From Nostoc flagelliforme FACHB-838 (lineage in GTDB: Bacteria > Cyanobacteriota > Cyanobacteriia > Cyanobacteriales > Nostocaceae), in the NCBI RefSeq assembly GCF_014698065.1, contig NZ_JACJSI010000006.1, forward strand, positions 1 through 64,000: a stretch of DNA of 64,000 nucleotides. The letters are read 5' to 3'. The position numbers and the translations under genes were made by a program. Positions within the stretch are counted from its first letter, which is position 1, and every line of letters begins with the position of its first letter. Shown in pieces: positions 32,845-41,851 of the stretch. The notes below the pieces were generated by a model. The model was given only the letters and a program-made list of their open reading frames with translations. It was not told the DNA's origin and did not search any database.

Positions 32845-33096
32845 CTACATATAATAATGAATCACTTGCCAACGAGCTATCCAGGGGCTATAATATGAGT
32901 CCAGCTTACTAAGGCTCGTCCTGACTAATCGCGCTTCGTATCTTAAAGTTTGGCCTGCTTCTGTTAAACCCTGGAGAAATGCACCTGTAGCTAAGTTAAG
33001 CAAAGTGTAGAGGTTCAAGCGTATGCCGCAGTATTGGTTAATTATTGCCAAGTACGCAGCGCCACAATCTGTTAAATGAAAAGATAGGTACGCCAT
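32845..33096 (-). CDS. Small hypothetical protein, 83 aa
   Basis: I cannot name this protein. It reads MAYLSFHLTDCGAAYLAIIN, then LNLYTLLNLATGAFLQGLTE and YEARLVRTSLSKLDSYYSPW. The composition is helix-rich with small hydrophobic patches but no clear membrane segment. The frame is clean and protein-like. It lies upstream of the long hetP leader, on the same strand, so it may be a separate small gene of the same regulatory region. The ribosome-binding site is weak (TTAGG three bases before the ATG). Confidence 0.5.
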   Translation of the reverse strand: MAYLSFHLTDCGAAYLAIINQYCGIRLNLYTLLNLATGAFLQGLTEAGQTLRYEARLVRTSLSKLDSYYSPWIARWQVIHYYM

Positions 33097-33758
33097 AACC
33101 TAACTTTTCATTGTGAACATAGTCTGGAAAATATTAGCAATATTTATGCCTAAAGCCAGTAATATTTGCATTTTTTGAAACAGTAGTCTTGAATTCTCAA
33201 TGCTTCAACTCTTACCATTACTAAAATTTTCCTTCACTTCCGGAAACACTCGGAAAATAAAACCACAAATCTAGACTCTGCTTTATTCAGATGAAGACGA
33301 GTTGAATTTGGCAACGCACATACTAGTTCAACGGGTCGCGTCCAAAATTCCCCAACTTCTTGAGGAGACGCTACGCGAAGAAGCTTTAGCTTGTTGGAGA
33401 CTGGGAACTGGAAAAGAGTCTTTTTCTCAATTTACTTGGGGTTGAATCACCATCAAAATTGTCCCAGTTCCTAATTTCCAGTTTAAGAGGCTTGCTGTTT
33501 AGTGATATTTTGCCCTGTTAGATCCCCTCAACACTAATACGGTTGGGATAAAGGTTTTTGATGACACGCTCTAGATTGTAAAGACGGCGATTCATCGCGT
33601 CTCTTGCCTTAACTGAACCGTATTGCCCTCAACACTCCTTTTGTAGGGTTAGGGAGAATTAATCCTTACAATGAAGCGTGTGATCGTTTGTAGGGATGCA
33701 CAACTAGCTGTACATCCCTCGTTTGTTGTATCAAAATGAGAACTGTTTTGATAGCTAA
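33097..33758. other. Non-coding region with repeats
   Basis: No gene is supported. It contains a TTCCGG-centred dyad near 33238, one copy of a dispersed 85-bp repeat (33399-33484), and a dyad AGGGATG / CATCCCT at 33692-33719 just beyond the 3' end of the GH116 gene. Confidence 0.5.
33399..33484. repeat. Dispersed repeat, copy 1
   Basis: About 85 bp. Arms GGGAACTGG (33403-33411) and the CCAGTTCC region (33464-33471) face each other. The central part (AAGAGTCTTTTTCTCAATTT, then CCATCAAAATTGTCCCAGT) recurs at 51550-51634 in the same orientation with scattered changes. Confidence 0.7.
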
Positions 33759-36170
33759 TCAATTAATAACTAAGTAAATTCCCCAAATTGCCATTGGTCG
33801 CAGGTACGTGCTGGCACGAAAAGTACCAGATGCGGTGATAGCTTCAGGTGTGCGAAATTGCAGACCGTTGTTATAAATTTGCTCTACCACAGCTTGTGTC
33901 AACCTCAACGCTTCATCCTTCATTCCCATTTGCACGAGAAAAGCTGCCAGCCCAAAGTTTATCCCCGTCCAAACTTCTAAAGGATGAGTAGCTTTGGGAT
34001 TTTCTGGTGAACCGTCAGGACGAACACCATTAGCAGCACCAAACTCACCATTGCAGAATTTCAAAAAGCACGCATCATAAACAGTTTTTAGGGCAGAAAG
34101 GGCGCGATCGCTCGGTACAATATCAGGTAAGTCCAGCAGACGAGCATAAAACTGGCCGCACAATTGATCTGCCATTACCACATCGGAACCACTTTCACTA
34201 TCAAGTTTGTAATGTTGGCCATTCCAAAGTTTTTCTTGGTAGATAGGAAGAGATTGTTGTAACCAAGTTTCATAGGTGGATTTTTGAACCGCCAAGCCGC
34301 CAAGGTCGCCAAGTTTGTGAGTTAATAAAATATCGCTAATTGCAATTGCAGCTTCCAGCGCCGCCAACCACAACCCACCACAATAGGCGCTGACACCCTG
34401 TAACCGCCAATCATCAAAGGTTTGGTCAGGCGCACCAGAATTTTCGGGAATCCCATCGCCATCAAGGTCAAAAGTTTTCAGGTAGTCGAGGGTTTGCACG
34501 ATCGCATTCCAACAATCTGCTAAAAATTCTACATCGTCAGCACCAGTGAGCAGAAAATCACGGTATACTTGCAAAACAAAATCACTACCTAAATCCTTCC
34601 ACAAGTTGCAGTCTTGATAGCTGGTGTAGTTGGTTTTCTGCCAAACGTGTTCATTTGGTGCGCCTAAATCGTGGGGTGTTGCACCTGCAACTTTACGAAC
34701 TGCGATCGGGCTTTCTGCCTTAATTGTCATGTAATAGCCAATTATTCGCGGAGTATCATCACTTTGAGGAATCGCGCGTGCAAATGCCCGAATTACTGAC
34801 TTTTCTAATTCTGGAAACAGCATCAGCAGGGCAAAAGAGCCATACAAGCGGACATCTAGACTTTCATACCAACGATAATCTAAGCATTCCAGCACTGCAA
34901 ACTGACCGATGAGGTCAATTTCTGATGCAGCAGTCCAGAGAGTACCGCCGCTAGTAAGGTCATAAAGCTCATTAAATAGAGCCATTTTAAACCAGTCGGG
35001 TAAATCTTCCCGGTCGAGAATCGGTTGTTGCCAACTTTGAATTTGCGATCGCCAGCTTTGGTATTCTTGTAGTGCAGTAGATGCGATCGCCCAAGCATTG
35101 TTACCATTTTTACCAAAAAAGTCTGTATATCTGCGGTAATAGTTAACTCCAGCTGCAAATTCTGTGATCGGCAAATCCCAAGCGAGAGCAAAGGGAATTT
35201 CGAGAGTTTCGCCTGGTTGAAGAGTAAAACGGAGTGCGATCGCAGCCCCTAATTGTTCACCTGCTCCTACTGGATTTGCATCTATATAATTGGGCAAAGA
35301 ACCATCTTTTGCAAAACTTTGCCACACCTCCTCACCCGTTCCGTCAGGATTCCATCGGCTGTGGTGAAATACTTCTACTTGGGGCTGCTTCAGCGTCGCA
35401 ATGCACCAAGTTCCATCGCCTTCCTGCAAAGGTTCACCACTATCAACCCGACCGAAAACACAGCCAAACTGTTGTGGATTTTCAACTATTTGGTTATAGT
35501 TCCCTTGACTTTCGCCCCAGCGTGGTTGATATTCGTAAACCGGACTACCATCATCGCGCACCCGCACTTTCGGAGATTTGAGAGCATTGGTAAACCAGCC
35601 CACCATATTTTGCCAAGTGAGCATGATACTGAGAGTAATCGGTGCATCTGTGGGGTTATGGGCATTCCAGAGGAATATTGCCACTGGGTAGCTAGTTTCT
35701 TGGTAATTACCTGCCCAAATTGGGGAAAACTGCTCACAGATCAACTGTGCTTGAAATACATTTTCATACACAAACCAGCTACGTGGGTATAGCGCGTGAT
35801 AATTCCCTATTCCCTCAGTAGCGGGAAGTGTTGGATACCACTGCCAAACCTTGAGAGTGCGATCATCGGGTGCTTGCGTAGATAAAGCGTAGGCTTGAGA
35901 AGATGTACCATTGGATTCAAACACACTGAATTGACAGGCGGGAACGTTTTTGAAAGTATGCTCACCGCCGTCGATGTGCCATAGATTAAAATCTCCGCGT
36001 GAAGAACGACCGATGCAACCTGCACCAAAGCCACCTAAAGGCATACCATGCCAAGGGCCATCATCGATATTGCTAGCGTAGCGGACAGTATAAGGTTTGT
36101 CCCAGCCTAAACCGATGGGACGGCTCCAAGTGCAAGAGGGAATTTTTGGGGAGAGTTGATTTGTCATCAC
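33759..36170 (-). CDS. GH116 family glucosylceramidase/beta-glucosidase-like protein, 803 aa
   Basis: Homologous in outline to GBA2-type non-lysosomal glucosylceramidases and bacterial GH116 beta-glucosidases, which hydrolyse beta-glucosides with retention. The N-terminal domain has GMPLGGFGAGCIGRSSRGDF and WHIDGGEH. The catalytic (alpha/alpha)6 domain has the nucleophile region WYESLDVRLYGSF (Glu 436) and the acid/base region PDQTFDDW (Asp 586), close to positions 441 and 593 of the Thermoanaerobacterium enzyme. There is no signal peptide, so it is cytoplasmic. The substrate here is unknown; glycolipid turnover is a reasonable guess in a heterocyst former. Confidence 0.9.
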   Translation of the reverse strand: MMTNQLSPKIPSCTWSRPIGLGWDKPYTVRYASNIDDGPWHGMPLGGFGAGCIGRSSRGDFNLWHIDGGEHTFKNVPACQFSVFESNGTSSQAYALSTQAPDDRTLKVWQWYPTLPATEGIGNYHALYPRSWFVYENVFQAQLICEQFSPIWAGNYQETSYPVAIFLWNAHNPTDAPITLSIMLTWQNMVGWFTNALKSPKVRVRDDGSPVYEYQPRWGESQGNYNQIVENPQQFGCVFGRVDSGEPLQEGDGTWCIATLKQPQVEVFHHSRWNPDGTGEEVWQSFAKDGSLPNYIDANPVGAGEQLGAAIALRFTLQPGETLEIPFALAWDLPITEFAAGVNYYRRYTDFFGKNGNNAWAIASTALQEYQSWRSQIQSWQQPILDREDLPDWFKMALFNELYDLTSGGTLWTAASEIDLIGQFAVLECLDYRWYESLDVRLYGSFALLMLFPELEKSVIRAFARAIPQSDDTPRIIGYYMTIKAESPIAVRKVAGATPHDLGAPNEHVWQKTNYTSYQDCNLWKDLGSDFVLQVYRDFLLTGADDVEFLADCWNAIVQTLDYLKTFDLDGDGIPENSGAPDQTFDDWRLQGVSAYCGGLWLAALEAAIAISDILLTHKLGDLGGLAVQKSTYETWLQQSLPIYQEKLWNGQHYKLDSESGSDVVMADQLCGQFYARLLDLPDIVPSDRALSALKTVYDACFLKFCNGEFGAANGVRPDGSPENPKATHPLEVWTGINFGLAAFLVQMGMKDEALRLTQAVVEQIYNNGLQFRTPEAITASGTFRASTYLRPMAIWGIYLVIN

Positions 36171-36265
36171 CTGATGTTACAGCGTGCAGTTACGTCAATG
36201 AAGACTAGCGCAATGTGTGATTTTTCTCAACGTAGAAGCACGGTATTGTTCAAAGGGGATAAAAA

Positions 36266-36301
36266 AAGAGGACAAGGGGAAACTTCTGCCCTTGTCCTCT
36301 T
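36266..36301 (-). terminator. Strong terminator-like hairpin after the SDR gene
   Basis: Perfect 13-bp arms AAGAGGACAAGGG (36266-36278) and CCCTTGTCCTCTT (36289-36301). On the minus strand the stem is followed by TTTTTTT (36267-36261). It should end the SDR transcript before the GH116 gene. Confidence 0.75.
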
Positions 36302-36391
36302 GTGTTTGAGATGAGACTTATTGCATAAGTTGGAAAAAGGAGAAAAGGTTCTGTATTGTCCCCTTCCCCTTTAACCTCTACCCTTTTCCCC

Positions 36392-36420
36392 CCTCTTGCA
36401 AAAAGCACTTTTGCAAGAGG
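36392..36420. repeat. Perfect 12-bp inverted repeat
   Basis: CCTCTTGCAAAA and TTTTGCAAGAGG around a 5-base loop, in the 3' region of the SDR gene. It could add to termination on either strand; the poor U-run suggests an extragenic repeat. Confidence 0.6.
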
Positions 36421-36471
36421 TCGTACTTGGATTTACATCTTGGCTTCCTTGTGAACCGATCAGGAAGTAAT

Positions 36472-37329
36472 TTACAAGCCCATTGAGTATAAAATTATCC
36501 GGTCATGCAGATGATCGGGCAAAATATGCTTCAGAAACGCTCCGATTTTGGCATCTTGTCCAACAAGATAGCGTGTCTTTGGTTGCTTTGCAGTGAGCGC
36601 ATGTACAACAGTCTGAGCAACAATATCCGCAGAAATTCCCCTAGATGCGAGAATTTGCATTTTCTTGCGCACAATATTCATCGCCTGTCCGTAAAGATTT
36701 TGTGCAGTTTGGGATAGATCCTGCTGTGCTATTTCCGATTGACTTAGGGACTTTTCCCAAATTGGAGTAGCGATCGCCCCAGGTTCGATAATAGAAACAG
36801 AGATTCCCCAAGGGCGTAACTCCATCCGCATCACATCAGTGAGTGCAACAAGGGCAAATTTGGAAGCATTGTAAGCTCCCAAGAACGGAGCCGGGCTTCT
36901 ACCAGAAATGGAACCCATATTGACAATTCGACCCCGACTCTGGCGTAATAGACTCAGAAACCCTTGTGTCACTGCTAATTGTCCAGTGACATTAACCTGC
37001 ATCTGGTGTTGAAATTCTGCGATCGCTAATAATTCTAAGGGGCCAGGGACAGCAATTCCGGCATTATTCACTAAACCAAAAATCCCCGTACCACCGACTG
37101 CATTTGTTACCTTTTCAACCGCAGCTGCGATCGATTCAGCGTCAGTAACATCTAGAAAAATCGGAATGAGCCTTTGTGACCCTTTTTGTTTAAGTGTTTG
37201 AGCATCAATGTCTTGACGCACTCCAGCAAAAACAGAGAAGCCCAACTGGTCTAAAAGCAAAGCACACGCCTGACCAATTCCTGTTGAGGCTCCTGTAACC
37301 ACTACTGTACGTTGATTTTTTACAACCAT
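36472..37329 (-). CDS. Short-chain dehydrogenase/reductase, 285 aa
   Basis: A classical SDR oxidoreductase with the cofactor loop VTGASTGIGQA (about residues 11-21), DVTD near 59, NNAG near 88, and the catalytic set MGSISG with Ser near 139 and YNASK with Tyr and Lys near 153-157. The PGAIATPIWEK stretch follows as expected. The N-terminal loop lacks the acidic residue of NAD-specific members after strand 2 (FAGVRQD), which favours NADPH (inference). Its substrate is unknown; the sequence resembles retinol/sphingosine-type SDRs of cyanobacteria. It precedes the GH116 gene with a terminator between them. Confidence 0.88.
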   Translation of the reverse strand: MVVKNQRTVVVTGASTGIGQACALLLDQLGFSVFAGVRQDIDAQTLKQKGSQRLIPIFLDVTDAESIAAAVEKVTNAVGGTGIFGLVNNAGIAVPGPLELLAIAEFQHQMQVNVTGQLAVTQGFLSLLRQSRGRIVNMGSISGRSPAPFLGAYNASKFALVALTDVMRMELRPWGISVSIIEPGAIATPIWEKSLSQSEIAQQDLSQTAQNLYGQAMNIVRKKMQILASRGISADIVAQTVVHALTAKQPKTRYLVGQDAKIGAFLKHILPDHLHDRIILYSMGL

Positions 37330-37529
37330 TGACTTTCTTTTATGATAGGGCTGCCTTCACGAGGTAGGAGGTAGAATTAATCCACACTTAAAAGCGTAGA
37401 ACTTAGGTTGTGGAAGCTTTGTAGCGCGTTGCGCGTCTCGATACAATTCTCTTTTAAAACTGGGTAATAACCCAGAACTAAAGTTTTCATACTTCTTTCC
37501 TCCTGCCTCCTGCCTTCTGCCTTCTGTGA

Positions 37530-37760
37530 TCAATCTTTGCAAGTGCCAGCACGAAGGCAATCTTCGGTTTGGTCATCTCTAGCCGATATTTGCCAGGGCG
37601 GTATGCGCGACTGAGCATTTGTACTGTAAGCAATTAGAGCAGCTATTGTGAAAAACTGGTTTTTAACAATTGTCACTTCACTACTACAACTATTGCCTAG
37701 CTCAACATTGCCTAAATAAACAGGCAATGACATTAGGGCAATGCAAATTGTCCGGTTCAT
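37530..37760 (-). CDS. Small exported hypothetical protein, 76 aa
   Basis: From ATG at 37760 the N-terminus MNRTICIALMSLPVYLG is a weak signal-like segment. The C-terminus IPPWQISARDDQTEDCLRAG with CKD has the look of a conserved small periplasmic protein with a Cys pair. I have no family name. The overlapping 67-codon minus-strand frame downstream of it (37357-37560) is repeat-derived and not supported. Confidence 0.45.
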   Translation of the reverse strand: MNRTICIALMSLPVYLGNVELGNSCSSEVTIVKNQFFTIAALIAYSTNAQSRIPPWQISARDDQTEDCLRAGTCKD

Positions 37761-38074
37761 ACCCAACCTCAGCTAAAAATTTCCGATTACGCTATGTATA
37801 GATACCACCTTGATGAACCGGATTTTCCCAACTGAGTATTAAATGTTGATGTTGTGTGAATTTACTCAGTGCTACTGGCCGCAGAGACGTAATTTCTAAA
37901 TTATCGGTTCCACCTTTTTTTAGGTTAGGTATTGCCTACAAGATGGCTTCCTACTACTTTATGCAGATGCAAACCCAAAAAACAGGACAAAAAACCCACA
38001 GCAGCCAAAAACATATTTTGGTAGCTGCATTCCCCAGATAAAATAGTTAACAAATGTTGCCTAGTAGCTAACTC

Positions 38075-38869
38075 ATGACACCTTCACAAGACGTAGATAC
38101 TGTAAACGTTCCCAACCTTGACTCCGAAGGATATGGCAACTCAGACACCGATCCTCTTGATGAGTTGCCTGGTGAAATCGAAATGTCCCTTTTCGACCAC
38201 CTAGAAGAGTTGCGACAGCGGATTTTCTATTCGCTGATTGCCGTAGCAGTGGGTATTATCGGTTGTTTCTTTGCCGTTAAGCCAATTGTCCAGCTACTTG
38301 AGGTTCCAGCACAAGGAGTAAAATTTCTCCAACTTGCACCTGGAGAATATTTCTTTGTCTCCCTGAAAGTTGCAGCCTACACTGGCTTAATACTTACTAG
38401 TCCTTTTATTCTTTACCAAATTATCCAGTTTGTGCTTCCAGGATTAACTCGCCGTGAACGCCGCATAGTGGGGCCTGTGGTTTTGGGTTCGAGTGTGCTG
38501 TTTGCTGCTGGGTTAGTATTTGCCTATTTACTGCTGATTCCCGCAGCTTTGAATTTTTTCATTAGCTACGGAGCAGATGTTGTTGAACAAATTTGGTCAA
38601 TTGATAAATATTTTGAATTTGTGTTGCTACTGTTATTCAGCACTGGTTTAGCATTTCAAATTCCCATCATCCAACTCTTGCTCGGTAATTTGAACATTGT
38701 CTCGTCTGAACGGATGATTTCTGGTTGGCGTTACGTGATTATGGGAGCAGTGGTTTTAGGAGCCGTCCTGACACCTTCTACTGACCCCTTAACTCAAAGT
38801 CTCTTAGCAGGAGCAGTTTTAGGGCTTTATTTCGGTGGTGTGGGACTGGTTAAGCTCACAGGTAAATAA
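38075..38869 (+). CDS. tatC: Sec-independent protein translocase TatC, 264 aa
   Basis: TatC is the receptor of the twin-arginine translocation pathway in thylakoid and plasma membranes. The N-terminus is an acidic cyanobacterial extension (1-38), then the signature [13 protein letters not shown], with six membrane helices following (for example [15 protein letters not shown] and [21 protein letters not shown]). The family motifs [12 protein letters not shown] and [14 protein letters not shown] are present. The Rieske protein encoded by petC 1 kb downstream is a known Tat substrate, so the proximity makes sense. Confidence 0.95.
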   Translation: MTPSQDVDTVNVPNLDSEGYGNSDTDPLDELPGEIEMSLFDHLEELRQRIFYSLIAVAVGIIGCFFAVKPIVQLLEVPAQGVKFLQLAPGEYFFVSLKVAAYTGLILTSPFILYQIIQFVLPGLTRRERRIVGPVVLGSSVLFAAGLVFAYLLLIPAALNFFISYGADVVEQIWSIDKYFEFVLLLLFSTGLAFQIPIIQLLLGNLNIVSSERMISGWRYVIMGAVVLGAVLTPSTDPLTQSLLAGAVLGLYFGGVGLVKLTGK

Positions 38870-38922
38870 TGCGATCGCATTGCTGCAATTTCAAAATCAA
38901 AAAAATCTCATCTTAGAAGTAA

Positions 38923-39258
38923 ATGAGACAAGTTACTTATGATGACTTTGAAAAAGTTGAGATTCATATTGGCAAAATCATCAAAGTCGAAGAGTTTCCC
39001 AAAGCGAAAAAACCAGCTTATAAATTGTGGATAGATTTTGGTGATTTGGGCATCAAAAAATCTAGTGCCCAAATTACTAAGCTTTATAAGCAAGAGGAAC
39101 TAATAAACAGATTAATATTAGCTGTTACTAATTTTCCACCCCGTCAAGTAGCCGATTTCATCTCCGAAGTTTTAGTCTTAGGAGTGGTTTTAGACGGTGG
39201 AGAAGTTGTGTTAATTCAACCAGATAGAGATGTAGCGGTGGGCAAAAGAATTTTATAG
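38923..39258 (+). CDS. CsaA-like tRNA-binding domain protein, 111 aa
   Basis: This is a stand-alone OB-fold of the tRNA-binding (EMAP II/CsaA) type: DFEKVEIHIGKIIKVEEFPKA, KLWIDFGDLGIKKSSAQIT, LAVTNFPPRQVADFISEVL (as two strands), and VLIQPDRDVAVGKRI. Bacterial CsaA has been described as a protein-export-related chaperone, and the domain binds tRNA in synthetases; which role applies here is unknown. It lies 53 bases after tatC on the same strand. The link to export through tatC is context only. Confidence 0.85.
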   Translation: MRQVTYDDFEKVEIHIGKIIKVEEFPKAKKPAYKLWIDFGDLGIKKSSAQITKLYKQEELINRLILAVTNFPPRQVADFISEVLVLGVVLDGGEVVLIQPDRDVAVGKRIL

Positions 39259-39329
39259 CACTTTATGGTATTTTTTGAAAGAAATACTGTAATTACGGAG
39301 AAAACTATTCATTTTAATGCAATAGTGGG

Positions 39330-39638
39330 TCATAATATCCATTCCGAAGAACGTTCACCCAAATCTAGAGGGATGCTAACAGCTTTGCCGAGCCTGGGGC
39401 GATCGCGTGTTTGGCTAATAAATGTTTGTACTTGCGTTGACCCACCCAAGGCATGAAGATAATTAGCAATGCTGTCAAGATGCTCTTGGTACTCTGCCTC
39501 GCTCAACGGAAAAGAAGCTTGCTCCAAGTATTTCCACATTACTTGCAAAAATATCTTTCCCTGTGCCCGCCGTAACTGGACATCATAAGAATATCCCCAC
39601 TTCTCAAGCAACATCTGACGTAATTCCTGTCCTGTCAT
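39330..39638 (-). CDS. DUF3067 family protein, 102 aa
   Basis: Starts MTGQELRQMLLEKWGYSYDVQL, continues FLQVMWKYLEQASFPLSEAEY and LDSIANYLHALGG, and ends RPRLGKAVSIPLDLGERSSEW. This matches the DUF3067 family of cyanobacteria and chloroplasts, whose function I do not know. In-frame codons to 39650 are probably not used. It sits between the CsaA-like gene and petC, on the opposite strand to both. The stable position near tatC and petC hints at a role in thylakoid biogenesis (inference). Confidence 0.85.
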   Translation of the reverse strand: MTGQELRQMLLEKWGYSYDVQLRRAQGKIFLQVMWKYLEQASFPLSEAEYQEHLDSIANYLHALGGSTQVQTFISQTRDRPRLGKAVSIPLDLGERSSEWIL

Positions 39639-39811
39639 AGCTTTTCTCAATCAGATTTTACATTTAGTTATGATGTTAAGTTCCGTGACTCCAGTATGAT
39701 AAGGATATAAAGAAATGTAATGCTAACAGAAAAGATGCTTTTTATATCTTGGAACAAAGAAGTATGGCATCGTTGTGAGCGCTAACATTTCGACTTAGAC
39801 AAGAGTTCCTC

Positions 39812-39824
39812 AAGTACAGTACTT
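39812..39824. promoter_or_regulatory. Small palindrome upstream of petC
   Basis: AAGTAC-A-GTACTT, nested in a wider imperfect dyad (GACAAGAG and CTTTTGTC, about 39799-39829), 40-55 bases before the petC start. Possibly a regulatory site in the petCA leader; this is weak evidence. Confidence 0.3.
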
Positions 39825-39866
39825 TTGTCAAAATGCTTAACAAAATACACAAAGAGCGCGTAGATT

Positions 39867-40406
39867 ATGGCTCAATTTTCTGAATCAGCAGACGTGCCCG
39901 ATATGGGGCGTCGTCAGTTCATGAATCTGCTCACTTTTGGGACTGTCACTGGAGTGGCTCTGGGTGCATTGTATCCCGTTGTCAACTACTTTATTCCACC
40001 CGCAACAGGTGGTGCTGGTGGCGGTACAACGGCAAAAGATGAGCTAGGTAACGATGTTAGCGTCGCTAAATTTTTAGAAAACCGGAATGCAGGCGATCGC
40101 AACCTAGTCCAAGGGCTAAAGGGAGATCCTACCTATATTGTGGTAGACAGCAAAGAAGCAATTAAAGATTATGGCATTAACGCCATCTGTACCCACTTAG
40201 GTTGTGTCGTCCCCTGGAACGTTGCAGAGAACAAGTTTAAATGTCCTTGTCATGGTTCTCAGTATGACGAAACTGGTAAAGTTATTCGGGGCCCAGCACC
40301 TCTATCTTTACCTTTGGCTCATACCACTGTAAACGACGACAAAATCGTCTTGACCCCTTGGACTGAAACCGACTTCCGCACCGGTGATGCAGCTTGGTGG
40401 GCTTAA
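39867..40406 (+). CDS. petC: Cytochrome b6f Rieske iron-sulfur subunit, 179 aa
   Basis: Encodes the 2Fe-2S subunit of the cytochrome b6f complex, which oxidises plastoquinol. A twin-arginine-like GRRQFMN motif precedes an uncleaved membrane anchor ([19 protein letters not shown]). A glycine-rich hinge (GGAGGGTTA) follows. The cluster-binding boxes are CTHLGC and CPCHGS with both Cys and both His present. The C-terminus [12 protein letters not shown] is as in other cyanobacterial copies. petA follows after 106 bases, forming the classic petCA operon. Confidence 0.97.
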   Translation: MAQFSESADVPDMGRRQFMNLLTFGTVTGVALGALYPVVNYFIPPATGGAGGGTTAKDELGNDVSVAKFLENRNAGDRNLVQGLKGDPTYIVVDSKEAIKDYGINAICTHLGCVVPWNVAENKFKCPCHGSQYDETGKVIRGPAPLSLPLAHTTVNDDKIVLTPWTETDFRTGDAAWWA

Positions 40407-40450
40407 TAATTTTTTCCTTAGTCCTTAGTCATTCGTCCTTTGTTCAGGGC

Positions 40451-40490
40451 TTAATGACTAATGACTAATGGCCAATGACTAATGACTAAT
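40451..40490. repeat. Short tandem heptamer repeat (AATGACT type) between petC and petA
   Basis: Five near-perfect copies of a 7-base AATGACT unit, interrupted once by GGCC. It lies within the petC-petA spacer and would be transcribed. Confidence 0.8.
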
Positions 40491-40512
40491 TCAATCGTTG
40501 CCCTTATTAGAG

Positions 40513-41514
40513 ATGAGAAATGTTTTCTTAAAAGCGAGGTTCACTCGCAGCGCTAGAGCGATTGTAAAAACATTGCTCATAGCGATCGCTACTGTGACAT
40601 TTTACTTCACCAGCGATTTAGCCCTTCCCCAATCCGCTGCCGCCTATCCCTTTTGGGCACAGCAAACCTATCCTGAAACCCCCCGCGAACCAACAGGGCG
40701 GATTGTTTGTGCCAACTGTCACTTAGCAGCCAAGCCGGCAGAAGTGGAAGTTCCCCAATCGGTGCTACCTGACACTGTATTCAAAGCTGTAGTGAAAATC
40801 CCTTACGATCTGAGCGCCCAGCAAGTTGGTGCCGATGGTTCTAAGGTTGGCTTGAACGTCGGTGCTGTACTGATGCTCCCTGAAGGCTTTAAGATTGCTC
40901 CCGAAGATCGTCTTTCCGAAGAACTTAAAGAAGAAGTTGGCGATACTCCCTTCCAATCCTACAGCGAAGACAAAGAAAACGTCGTCATCGTCGGCCCCTT
41001 ACCAGGTGAACAGTATCAGGAAATCGTCTTCCCTGTTCTTTCTCCAAACCCCGCAACTGACAAAAACATCCACTTCGGTAAATATTCAGTTCACTTAGGT
41101 GCTAACCGAGGACGCGGACAAGTTTATCCCACTGGTGAAAAGAGCAATAACACTGTTTACAATGCTTCCGCTACTGGCACAATTACCAAAATTGCCAAAG
41201 AGGAAGATGGAGACGGTAACGTTAAATATCTAGTCAACATCCAACCTGAATCTGGTGATGTTGTCGTTGATATGATTCCTTTGGGGCCAGAACTGGTTAT
41301 TTCCGAAGGGCAAGCGGTTAAAACTGGTGAAGCTTTGACCAGCAACCCCAATGTCGGTGGATTCGGTCAAGCAGATGGAGAAATCGTACTTCAAGACGCC
41401 TCTAGAGTTAAATGGATGATTGCATTCATCGCTCTTGTAATGTTAGCTCAAGTTATGCTTGTGCTGAAGAAGAAGCAGGTTGAAAAAGTCCAAGCTGCTG
41501 AGATGAATTTCTAA
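40513..41514 (+). CDS. petA: Cytochrome f (apocytochrome f), 333 aa
   Basis: The haem-c-bearing subunit of cytochrome b6f, passing electrons to plastocyanin or cytochrome c6. A signal peptide with a [14 protein letters not shown] junction makes Tyr the mature N-terminus and axial haem ligand. The haem attachment site is CANCH. A C-terminal membrane helix is [18 protein letters not shown], followed by the basic KKKQVEKVQ tail. The ATG at 40513 (MRNVFLKAR) matches known starts; an in-frame TTG at 40498 is unlikely. A terminator follows at 41540. Confidence 0.97.
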   Translation: MRNVFLKARFTRSARAIVKTLLIAIATVTFYFTSDLALPQSAAAYPFWAQQTYPETPREPTGRIVCANCHLAAKPAEVEVPQSVLPDTVFKAVVKIPYDLSAQQVGADGSKVGLNVGAVLMLPEGFKIAPEDRLSEELKEEVGDTPFQSYSEDKENVVIVGPLPGEQYQEIVFPVLSPNPATDKNIHFGKYSVHLGANRGRGQVYPTGEKSNNTVYNASATGTITKIAKEEDGDGNVKYLVNIQPESGDVVVDMIPLGPELVISEGQAVKTGEALTSNPNVGGFGQADGEIVLQDASRVKWMIAFIALVMLAQVMLVLKKKQVEKVQAAEMNF

Positions 41515-41539
41515 ACTCTTTGCTAAATCATTACTTACG

Positions 41540-41566
41540 AGACAGGCATATTGCCTGTCTTTTTTA
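41540..41566 (+). terminator. Rho-independent terminator after petA
   Basis: Stem AGACAGGCA / TGCCTGTCT with a 3-base loop, followed by a T-run (41560-41565), 26 bases after the petA stop. Confidence 0.9.
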
Positions 41567-41851
41567 ATGTTAGTTACACAAAGCCTAGAAATTTGATGCT
41601 TATACCAATTGATGTACTATATCATCTACATTTAGAATTAAATAGTCCTAAAAGTATTGAAATCAAATTTTCATAAGTTATCCATTTTGAAAAAGTTAAT
41701 TTCACTCTAATTTGCTTGCTTAATCAAGCAAATAGTTATATCTTACAAGTGGTTTAATCATCACTATATAAAACACAATTGATGCTTGCTGTTCGAGGAA
41801 TCACCTCGTTCTCGGTAGTACAAAATTTTACTTCTACAGCACAAAAATTTT
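41567..41851. other. AT-rich non-coding region before the RTX gene
   Basis: No gene is recognised. A lone TTATACCAATT end at about 41600-41610 resembles the MITE ends described elsewhere, without a partner. The promoter of the RTX-type gene should lie here. Confidence 0.4.

Noticed and set aside
37856..38041. 61-codon frame upstream of tatC
   Set aside because: Glutamine/lysine-rich incidental translation with no ribosome-binding site; probably tatC leader.
39265..39456. 63-codon plus-strand frame opposite the DUF3067 gene
   Set aside because: Overlaps a recognised family gene on the other strand and has no features.
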